Source: CALARM01 sp964431735 (GTDB lineage Bacteria > Vulcanimicrobiota > SpSt-956 > JAKJGF01). From it: a stretch of 22,992 nt of DNA. A program made the position numbers and the translations under genes. Location: the NCBI GenBank assembly GCA_964431735.1, contig CAYSLJ010000115.1, forward strand, positions 1 to 22,992, read 5' to 3'. The notes beneath the pieces were generated by a model. It was not told the origin of the DNA. It did no database searches and saw only the letters and a list, made by a program, of their open reading frames with translations. Shown piece after piece: positions 8,196-14,299 of the stretch; the first letter of the stretch is position 1; each line of letters begins with the position of its first letter.

Positions 8196-9323
8196 ATGAA
8201 CAGTCTCTTTAAAATATTTAAACATAATAAGAAAACAGAAGCAGTGTGTGATAAACAATTACCGGAAAAAACTAAAACAGATGTAAGAAAAGAAAAAGTA
8301 TTACTGGTAGATGAAAAGACAGAATTATCTAAATTACTGAATGAAAATAATTATGAAATAATAACAGCTAGCGATTGGAAAAAAGCTCATGCCATCCTTG
8401 AAAAGGAAAAAATAGATATTTTAATTTTAGAATATAGAACATATAATGACTGTATGTTCTTACAGGACTATATAAAAGATTTACCCCACTCTCTTCAGGT
8501 AATTATATTTACAGAGTCTCAGGATTTTTTACATGATATAAGAAACAATGAGTTTATTGATAAAAGTGTTAAGCAAACAGATCTGCAAATACTGGATGAC
8601 AGGAAAAAACTTGACATTATAAACCGTATATCAGATAAAATCACAAAACCTCTGGATATATTAACCGGAAAATTCCTCCTCACGGAAAGTGAAGAAATTT
8701 TTATGACTGCAGGGGAATTTAACAAAATTAAACATGCTTTCAAAGATATATTGATGTTAAGTAATAAAATAAAGAAAATGAGTTCTGATAATATGTCAGT
8801 AAAAAGAGAAATACCGCGAATTAACAAACAATATTGTTCTATTAAGTATATTGTAGATGAAATCTCGAAAATTTTTGAAAAAAATGTCTCTATAAAAAAA
8901 GAATATATACTGCACACAGGGAAGACTTATATAGATGGCTCTGCTGTAAAGCTGGCTTTATATATAATTCTGGAAAATTTTATAATTCATAACTCTGAAA
9001 GTAAGAAAATCATATTAAGAGTTGTAAACAGTGAAGATGATTTAAGTATAAGCATAATGACAGATTCCGCCTCACCTGTTCAGGGAGGAGCTTTTTTATA
9101 TGATGAAAAACTGTCTGTAGCAGAGGAAATTATAAAAGCCCATAAAGGAGAAATAAGAATAAGGAACAGGGAATTTATTACAATATTTATTCCTCTGCCT
9201 TTTAAAGAAATAACGGCAATAAACAGAACGCTCAGAAGTGAAAGACTTTTTGACTTTTTAAGTTTTATTTTTAATTTTGTAATCTATTTTCTTACCTGTT
9301 CATTTATTAAAAAAACTAAATAG
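8196..9323 (+). CDS. Degenerate receiver plus histidine-kinase-like protein with C-terminal membrane segment
   Basis: The protein has 375 residues, starting at ATG with a strong AAGGAGGTG ribosome-binding site. Residues about 30-125 look like a response-regulator receiver (KVLLVDEKTELSKLL, DILILEYRT, VIIFTE), but the acidic pocket and phosphoacceptor Asp are altered (DILILEYRT in place of D-D-G). Residues about 150-335 resemble the HisKA/HATPase part of a histidine kinase: an N-box-like ILENFIIHN, a G1-like MTDSASPV in place of DxGxG, and VAEEIIKAHKGEIRIRN like the region after the G2 box. No phosphoacceptor His box is evident. I infer a pseudokinase or scaffold. Residues about 350-372 form a hydrophobic tail anchor. 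The HEAT gene follows 13 bp later in the same operon. Confidence 0.65.
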   Translation: MNSLFKIFKHNKKTEAVCDKQLPEKTKTDVRKEKVLLVDEKTELSKLLNENNYEIITASDWKKAHAILEKEKIDILILEYRTYNDCMFLQDYIKDLPHSLQVIIFTESQDFLHDIRNNEFIDKSVKQTDLQILDDRKKLDIINRISDKITKPLDILTGKFLLTESEEIFMTAGEFNKIKHAFKDILMLSNKIKKMSSDNMSVKREIPRINKQYCSIKYIVDEISKIFEKNVSIKKEYILHTGKTYIDGSAVKLALYIILENFIIHNSESKKIILRVVNSEDDLSISIMTDSASPVQGGAFLYDEKLSVAEEIIKAHKGEIRIRNREFITIFIPLPFKEITAINRTLRSERLFDFLSFIFNFVIYFLTCSFIKKTK

Positions 9324-9336
9324 GAGATGATGGTTA

Positions 9337-10368
9337 ATGGGAATATTTGATTTTTTATTAACATATCATTTTCCTGTAAAGAATGAATATGAAGAACTGA
9401 TAAGCCCTTATACTTTAATGGGAGAAGAATTGATAGAGGATTTAGAGGATAAAGAAAAATTACTGGCACAGATAAAAGATGAGAAGAACAGTGAAATTTT
9501 GATAAAGATATTAAGAGATAAAGAGAGTATATTCCGATGGTGTGCGGCAGAAAATCTTGGGAAACACGGTGAGTCAAATTCTGTAAGTTATCTCATAGAA
9601 GCACTGAAGGATAAGGATAACCTTCTTCGATGTCAGGCAGTGGAAGCTCTCGGAGAAATTGGAGACCCTGTGTCTATAGATGGCCTTGCAGGAAATCTTT
9701 ATGATGAGGATTTTATCCTGCGGTTGTATGCAGTAGAAGCTCTCGGTAAAATCGGAGGCGCCAGGGCGGCAGAAGTTCTTATTGAAAAATTAAGTGATAC
9801 AGACGAACTGGTTCTGGACTATACAATAGAAGCCCTTTTGAAGATTGGTAAACCTGCTCTTCCATATCTCCTTATGGCTTTAAAGCATGGAAACTGGAAA
9901 GTCAGATTGAATTCCATAGAAATAATTAAAAAAATCAAAGATAAGGGAATGGTAGGCCCTCTTATAGAAACATTAAATGATATATATGACATAAGAATAA
10001 AGACATCGGAAGTTCTCAGGGAATATGTTATACCGGAAGGCTTTATGGGGTTTTATTTTATAGAGCGTCTGTCTCATATGATAACAGAAGAAGAAAAAGG
10101 AAAAGATGAAGCTATTAATGTTCTGAGAGATCTGTTAATAAATGACAGGTCACTTCAGGGATCAAAGATAACGCCTTCAGATATTATATATTTTAAAAAG
10201 GGAATGAATTGTCTGAAGGAATTCTGGAGAGAATATACACAGGAAGATGAAAGACTATTAACAGATATATTTAATGGCTATTTCAGCAATATAAAAGATA
10301 TATTTATATTTCCGGAAGAAGAAGTAATTTATAAAGATATAGAAATAACTGAATATATAAGGAAGTAA
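9337..10368 (+). CDS. HEAT-repeat protein
   Basis: The protein has 343 residues. The ribosome-binding site AGGAG overlaps the stop codon of the previous gene, implying co-translation. Residues about 55-215 contain at least four HEAT/PBS-lyase-type repeats of about 31 residues (CAAENLGKHGE, CQAVEALGEIGD, LYAVEALGKIGG, DYTIEALLKIGK). The last 120 residues are helical and charged, with no family I recognise. HEAT arrays are protein-binding scaffolds, and pairing with the degenerate receiver/kinase protein suggests they form one complex. The partner and signal are unknown. Confidence 0.85.
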   Translation: MGIFDFLLTYHFPVKNEYEELISPYTLMGEELIEDLEDKEKLLAQIKDEKNSEILIKILRDKESIFRWCAAENLGKHGESNSVSYLIEALKDKDNLLRCQAVEALGEIGDPVSIDGLAGNLYDEDFILRLYAVEALGKIGGARAAEVLIEKLSDTDELVLDYTIEALLKIGKPALPYLLMALKHGNWKVRLNSIEIIKKIKDKGMVGPLIETLNDIYDIRIKTSEVLREYVIPEGFMGFYFIERLSHMITEEEKGKDEAINVLRDLLINDRSLQGSKITPSDIIYFKKGMNCLKEFWREYTQEDERLLTDIFNGYFSNIKDIFIFPEEEVIYKDIEITEYIRK

Positions 10369-10455
10369 TACAGTTTACAAAAGTAGTTACTGCTACAGGC
10401 CTGTCAGGTCTGTCTATATAGATTGTATACCCCGTAGCTTACCTCTGATTTTTTC

Positions 10456-10487
10456 TGACACTTTAAAAATATCTTCCTTGTTATAAT
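10456..10487 (+). promoter_or_regulatory. TGACAC-N20-TATAAT promoter for the zinc-ribbon kinase gene
   Basis: TGACA is at 10456-10460 and TATAAT at 10482-10487, with a 21-bp spacer. The spacer shares AAAAATATCTTC with the one at 13455. It lies in the 152-bp spacer after the HEAT gene, which otherwise shows no strong terminator. Confidence 0.65.
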
Positions 10488-10520
10488 TAACAGTAGAAAA
10501 TATTTCAGGGAGGTGTTTTT

Positions 10521-11615
10521 ATGGCTTCTTTCTGTAATAACTGCGGTAAAGGAAATAGAGATTCTTCCACTTACTGTGCCCACTGTGGCAAATATACAGG
10601 GAATTCCTGTATGAGGACAGCTCTTTCTGCAGGAGCAGTCATTGAAAATCGCTACAGGATTATCAAACCTTTAAAGGCAGGAGGTATGGGATCTGTCTAC
10701 TGTGTAATGGATCAGCAGCAGAAACGTATCTGCGCATTAAAAGAACTTTATTTTTCAGGTACTACAAGGGAAGAATTTAACCGTGCAAGAGAGTGGTTTT
10801 TCCGTGAAGCCAGCCTCCTCTCAAGACTTTCTCATCCAGGTTTGCCGAAAGTCTTTGATTATTTTTACAGTCAGGGCAATTATTATCTTGTCATGACCTT
10901 TATAGAAGGTGAAGATCTGGAAACACTTTTAAAAGGACAGAGACCACCGGGGTTTTCAGAAGAAAAGGTTGTAGAATGGGCAGAACAGTTACTGGATATT
11001 TTAGATTATCTTCACAGTCAGAATCCTCCTGTTATATATCGTGATATAAAACCTGCCAATATTATGATACGCAAAAACGGACAGGTTATGTTAATAGATT
11101 TTGGAATTGCCAGAACAGTCCAGCCGGGGGTGAAAGGAACTGCTACAGGAAGTCCCGGATATGCCCCGCCGGAACAATACAGAGGTGAATGTGATAATAA
11201 ATCGGATATATATTCACTTGGAGCCACTATGCACCATCTTCTTACAGGCATAGAACCTATTCCTTTTCAAATTCCGCCTCTCAGAACTGTCAATCAGCAT
11301 ATATCCTCTGAAATGGAACATATTGTTATAAAAACGTTAAAATTTGATAAATCTCAGAGATTTTCCTCTGCAGCAGAGATGAAAGACGCCCTTGTGAAGT
11401 TTTCTGCAAGTTCTTTACAGAAAAAACCACCTGTTTCATTGCCTCAGAGGAAAGTCCAGATTTATCCTCCTGTAAATCAATTGCCGCAACAGGCTTCTGC
11501 ATCAGAATATCAGAAAATTAAGAAGGAACCTGTTTTTATATTTATGTCAATAGGTTCAATCTTATTCTTTTTATATTTCATATTAACCCCTTTGATATTA
11601 TATATTCTCAGGTGA
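10521..11615 (+). CDS. Zinc-ribbon Ser/Thr protein kinase with C-terminal membrane anchor
   Basis: The protein has 364 residues, starting at ATG behind GGGAGGTG. Residues 5-24 form a zinc ribbon with two CxxC pairs (CNNCGKG and CAHCGKY). A Hanks-type kinase spans about 45-305: LKAGGMGSVYCV loop, lysine in CALKEL, catalytic loop YRDIKPANIM near 174, LIDFGIAR, SPGYAPPEQ and DIYSLGATMHHLL. Tyr replaces His of HRD, a common and usually active variant. After a Pro/Gln-rich linker, residues about 338-363 are a single membrane segment, so the kinase should face the cytoplasm from a C-terminal anchor. Its kinase core resembles that of the gene at 54-2102. It is probably the catalytic hub of this cluster, with unknown substrates. 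The zinc ribbon and TPR neighbours are typical of such signalling neighbourhoods. Confidence 0.92.
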   Translation: MASFCNNCGKGNRDSSTYCAHCGKYTGNSCMRTALSAGAVIENRYRIIKPLKAGGMGSVYCVMDQQQKRICALKELYFSGTTREEFNRAREWFFREASLLSRLSHPGLPKVFDYFYSQGNYYLVMTFIEGEDLETLLKGQRPPGFSEEKVVEWAEQLLDILDYLHSQNPPVIYRDIKPANIMIRKNGQVMLIDFGIARTVQPGVKGTATGSPGYAPPEQYRGECDNKSDIYSLGATMHHLLTGIEPIPFQIPPLRTVNQHISSEMEHIVIKTLKFDKSQRFSSAAEMKDALVKFSASSLQKKPPVSLPQRKVQIYPPVNQLPQQASASEYQKIKKEPVFIFMSIGSILFFLYFILTPLILYILR

Positions 11616-11638
11616 GAATGTTTACGGAAGATTGATTG

Positions 11639-11670
11639 TGACACCGGAAAAAGAGCTTTCTTATTAAAAT
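11639..11670 (+). promoter_or_regulatory. TGACAC-N20-TAAAAT promoter for the membrane TPR gene
   Basis: TGACA is at 11639-11643 and TAAAAT at 11665-11670, again with exactly 21 bp between them. The -10 hexamer has one mismatch to TATAAT. Confidence 0.55.
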
Positions 11671-11714
11671 AATAATCAGAAATACTGTTAATAAATCAGA
11701 AGGAGGCAAAAAAT

Positions 11715-12737
11715 ATGAATTATAAGAAATTATTTAATTATAAGACAGGTTCTTCTATGGAGGAGATTTTAGTTATTCTTCTGTTAATCGGTATTATAAT
11801 GGCAGCTATAATGGTATGTCTCTACTTTTTAGCTTATTTAGTAACACTTTTATGTTTTATTGGTATTTTTATATCACCTCTGGCACTTACTATCTATTTG
11901 ATTTCTAAAAGAGTTATTTCCATGAAAACAGGCTTAATAATTTTCCCATTCCTTTTATTAATCTATTTTATTTCCCTCTCTAACCTGCTGCCGAACTTGA
12001 TATCTAAAGATATACACGTACAATCTGAAGATGTAAAAGTACAATCTGAAGATTTATATAAACAGGGTCAGACTTTCAAACACCAGGGAAATTATAAAAA
12101 GGCAATAGAGTATTATGATAAAGCTTTAGCTATTAATCCAAAAAATGCAGATATATGGAATTCCAAAGCCTGGCTTTTATACAAGAATGGCAAAAATGAA
12201 GAAGCTATGACATGTGTAAATAAATCTTTAGAACTTGCTCCTGATGATAGTTATGCCCTGGATACTAAAGCCTGTATTCTGTCTGCTCTGGGGAGATATG
12301 AAGAAGCTCTTATGTATTTTGATAGAGCTCTGCGAATAAACCCGTCTCTTACAAATTCAAGAGAAGGGAAACGGAGTGTGTTAAAGGCTTTAAAGAGGAA
12401 AAAGCACAGTCGTTCCATGCCGGGAGAATGTACTTCCGATAATGGGTATATGTGGCCCATTATAGTTGAATTCACATCATTTAATAAAGACAGAAACACC
12501 ATAAAAGGAACATTAACATGGCCTACATTAAATTCCATTAATAAAATCGAAGGATATATATCAGACGGCACTTTATATTTTGAAGAAACAGAATATGTCA
12601 AGCGGGGCGATGCAATTCTGAATTGTGTTTATACTGTTACATATAATAAAAGTAAAGGTATATTTAAAGGGACATGGTACACGAAAGGTCATTCAGGAAG
12701 GCACTGGAGAGGTTCTTTATGGTTCAGGAATAATTAA
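11715..12737 (+). CDS. Membrane protein with TPR repeats and C-terminal beta-rich domain
   Basis: The protein has 340 residues, starting at ATG behind AAGGAGG. Residues about 15-100 contain two or three strongly hydrophobic membrane segments. About three TPRs follow, residues 113-215 (YKQGQTFKHQGNYKKAIEYY, AWLLYKNGKNEEAMTCVNKS, ACILSALGRYEEALMYFDRA). The last about 110 residues are Trp/Thr/Gly-rich and beta-like (GTLTWPTLNSINKIEGYISD, FKGTWYTKGHSGRHWRGSL). Their alternation suggests a small beta-sandwich or barrel of unknown ligand. The gene directly follows the kinase gene and has its own promoter. I infer a membrane scaffold or sensor for the kinase. Confidence 0.8.
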   Translation: MNYKKLFNYKTGSSMEEILVILLLIGIIMAAIMVCLYFLAYLVTLLCFIGIFISPLALTIYLISKRVISMKTGLIIFPFLLLIYFISLSNLLPNLISKDIHVQSEDVKVQSEDLYKQGQTFKHQGNYKKAIEYYDKALAINPKNADIWNSKAWLLYKNGKNEEAMTCVNKSLELAPDDSYALDTKACILSALGRYEEALMYFDRALRINPSLTNSREGKRSVLKALKRKKHSRSMPGECTSDNGYMWPIIVEFTSFNKDRNTIKGTLTWPTLNSINKIEGYISDGTLYFEETEYVKRGDAILNCVYTVTYNKSKGIFKGTWYTKGHSGRHWRGSLWFRNN

Positions 12738-12749
12738 GAGGTGATAGTT

Positions 12750-12929
12750 ATGAAAGAAACTGTATTAAACCTTGCGATCTATGCGAGAATGGCGGAAATT
12801 TTATCAGGAAAGGGAGACAATGATTTACAGGTAAATAATGTCAAAGAAGAGGAAGATGCAGATAATATAATTAAAGAGTGGTATAATAGAGAAATAGAGA
12901 ATGCCAGGGGGGTATCTGCACCGTATTGA
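12750..12929 (+). CDS. Small protein of unknown function
   Basis: The product has 59 residues from ATG at 12750. The in-frame GTG at 12741 lies within the ribosome-binding site AAGAGGTG and is not used as start. The gene begins 12 bp after the TPR gene and is probably co-transcribed with it. The protein is acidic, with one hydrophobic helix at the N-terminus (TVLNLAIYARMAEIL) and a charged C-terminal helix. I do not recognise a family. The good ribosome-binding site and operon position favour a real gene. Confidence 0.55.
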   Translation: MKETVLNLAIYARMAEILSGKGDNDLQVNNVKEEEDADNIIKEWYNREIENARGVSAPY

Positions 12930-13005
12930 ATAATATTTCTGGTTGACCTGATGAAGATTTCTACAAACATAATGCTCATAGGTTTGACATGGAGGGGAGT
13001 ATAGT

Positions 13006-13320
13006 ATGGAAAATGATATTTTAAAGTTCAATGAATTCAATAATGATGAAGATATCAATTTTTTATTGACCCGTTATATTCAAATCAGAAAGACCATGGA
13101 AGAAGCTCATCCGGATCGGGACACATTGAAAGATCTGGATGGTATAAGACGGTCTATACATAATAAGACAGCTGATCTTATAATAACAAAAAAACTTGCA
13201 AAAGACAGGGAAGACGGCAGAAATTTTGTAATCAGGCTTTATTATGAGTATAAAGATAATGTTCCACTGCCAGAAATTGGAATATTTTACGAACAGGAAC
13301 TCTTTAGAAGATTAACATAA
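13006..13320 (+). CDS. Hypothetical 104-residue protein
   Basis: The ATG has a GGAGGGGAG ribosome-binding site 9 nt upstream. The protein is charged and mostly helical in character (RKTMEEAHPDRDTLKDLDGI, DNVPLPEIGIFYEQELFRRL), with no membrane segment, Cys pairs or motif I know. It follows the 59-residue gene by 76 bp without a TGACAC promoter between, so it may end the TPR transcription unit. Downstream, 13321-13454 shows no gene. Confidence 0.6.
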   Translation: MENDILKFNEFNNDEDINFLLTRYIQIRKTMEEAHPDRDTLKDLDGIRRSIHNKTADLIITKKLAKDREDGRNFVIRLYYEYKDNVPLPEIGIFYEQELFRRLT

Positions 13321-13454
13321 AGATTAAGCAATACGGATCTACAATCTATGGATAGATAAATTCTGAATAATACCACTGTTTCGGGTAACAGACTCCACTG
13401 AAGCAATATAAAAAATCTGCAGTTCTATCTATTGCCACAGTAAACCTGTTTTAC

Positions 13455-13486
13455 TGACACCTGAAAAATATCTTCATGCTTATAAT
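13455..13486 (+). promoter_or_regulatory. TGACAC-N20-TATAAT promoter for the YbjN-like gene
   Basis: TGACA is at 13455-13459 and TATAAT at 13481-13486, with a 21-bp spacer. It is the closest relative of the motif at 10456: ACAC(C/T)T, AAAAATATCTTC and TATAATTAA are shared. Confidence 0.65.
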
Positions 13487-13519
13487 TAAATTAGATAAAA
13501 TTAAGAAAGGAGAATTGAT

Positions 13520-14065
13520 ATGAGTAAACTTTATAATTGTGCTGCAAGACATTTAGAGGATATGGAGATAATGTTCGAGCGTTTTGAGGAAGATGAAGTC
13601 CTGGCTGTACCAAATCTTTCAGGTAATAATGGATCATGGAACAGTATAATATCTATCCAGGATAACAGTAAAGTAGTGGTCTGCAGTATATGTAATGTGA
13701 AAACCAGAGAAAATATAAAAATGGAAGTAATGGAATTCATTATCAGGGCAAATAATCAAATCTGTATTGGCAAGTTCGACATGGACCTTGATGAGGAAGG
13801 ATTTGTGAGTTATAAAACAGCTATGATTATAGATGACAGTCTGGATGAGAAAACTATAGATTTACTGATTAAACCTTTATTGGGGATAAATTTTTCTACC
13901 TTTCACAGGTTTTTACCTTTTCTTACGGGCGTTATCTATGGCTACCTCAAACCTCAGGAGGCCATTGAGAAGTTAAATAATGATAAGAATGAGGTAGAGC
14001 TTACGGAAACTCTCAAAGAAGACCTGGAATGTCTCCTTGAGAATTTAATGAACAGTGAGGAGTAG
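13520..14065 (+). CDS. YbjN-like (type III secretion chaperone fold) protein
   Basis: The protein has 181 residues, starting at ATG with AAAGGAG upstream. The layout fits the YbjN family: a helix, strands with VVVCSICNVKTRENIKMEVM, the typical FIIRANNQICIGKFDMDLDE segment, a strand FVSYKTAMIID, and a C-terminal helical pair with DLLIKPLLGINFSTFHRFLP. YbjN proteins are cytoplasmic and thought to be regulatory or chaperone-like, and they are often placed near signalling genes. The ligand is unknown. The acidic C-terminal tail is an extra. The ssrA-like RNA follows 96 bp later and has its own promoter of the same kind. Confidence 0.75.
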   Translation: MSKLYNCAARHLEDMEIMFERFEEDEVLAVPNLSGNNGSWNSIISIQDNSKVVVCSICNVKTRENIKMEVMEFIIRANNQICIGKFDMDLDEEGFVSYKTAMIIDDSLDEKTIDLLIKPLLGINFSTFHRFLPFLTGVIYGYLKPQEAIEKLNNDKNEVELTETLKEDLECLLENLMNSEE

Positions 14066-14108
14066 ATATATCCTATATGTTTTCTCTGATTTTTTCTCAA
14101 TCAGCAAG

Positions 14109-14140
14109 TGACACTTTAATTTTATGAAAATATTTATAAT
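14109..14140 (+). promoter_or_regulatory. TGACAC-N20-TATAAT promoter for the ssrA-like RNA
   Basis: TGACA is at 14109-14113 and TATAAT at 14135-14140, with a 21-bp spacer. The mature RNA end at 14162 lies 21 bp after the hexamer, so a leader of about 14 nt would be removed, as by RNase P. Confidence 0.65.
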
Positions 14141-14161
14141 AATTACATAATAATAATTTTT

Positions 14162-14253
14162 GGGGGCGATAGGTTTAGACCGGTTCTGTCATGCTGAAAA
14201 ATCACAGATGGCAGTTGACCGGCACGAGGGTTCAACTCCCTCCGCCTCCACCA
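14162..14253 (+). ncRNA. ssrA(tmRNA)-like tRNA-mimic RNA lacking a tag reading frame
   Basis: A 92-nt RNA with tRNA-like ends. Acceptor stem GGGGGCG (14162-14168) pairs with CGCCTCC (14243-14249) with one G-U, and an encoded ACCA follows. The T arm is GAGGG, loop TTCAACT, CCCTC (14226-14242). The 5' part GGTTTAGAC (14172-14180) resembles the tmRNA D-loop analogue GGATTCGAC rather than a tRNA D arm. In place of an anticodon arm there is one long interrupted hairpin: CCGGT with ACCGG, then CTGTCAT with ATGGCAG. There is no convincing anticodon and no tag ORF ending in an ALAA-type sequence. It looks like the tRNA-like domain of tmRNA with the mRNA-like part and pseudoknots missing. Alternatives are a degenerate tmRNA fragment, an integration scar, or a very unusual tRNA. 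Pairings are read by eye. Confidence 0.6.
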
Positions 14254-14259
14254 TTTTTA

Positions 14260-14289
14260 GTGAGCAGTGAGTAATTATTCACTGCTCAC
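14260..14289. terminator. 11-bp perfect hairpin between the RNA and thrS
   Basis: GTGAGCAGTGA (14260-14270) pairs perfectly with TCACTGCTCAC (14279-14289) around an 8-nt loop, between two convergent genes. Five Ts precede the stem on the plus strand, which read as A's on the minus strand, and none follow it. It is therefore a structural barrier rather than a textbook terminator. The arms are also made of 7-bp repeat units (AGTGAGC, AGTGAGT). Confidence 0.5.
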
Positions 14290-14299
14290 CACTTACACA

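Noticed and set aside
14191..14277. Tag reading frame in the ssrA-like RNA starting at ATG 14191
   Set aside because: The frame runs through the T arm, the CCA end and the hairpin, and it ends in ...SSE with no ALAA-like degron and no ribosome-binding site. It does not behave like a tmRNA tag.
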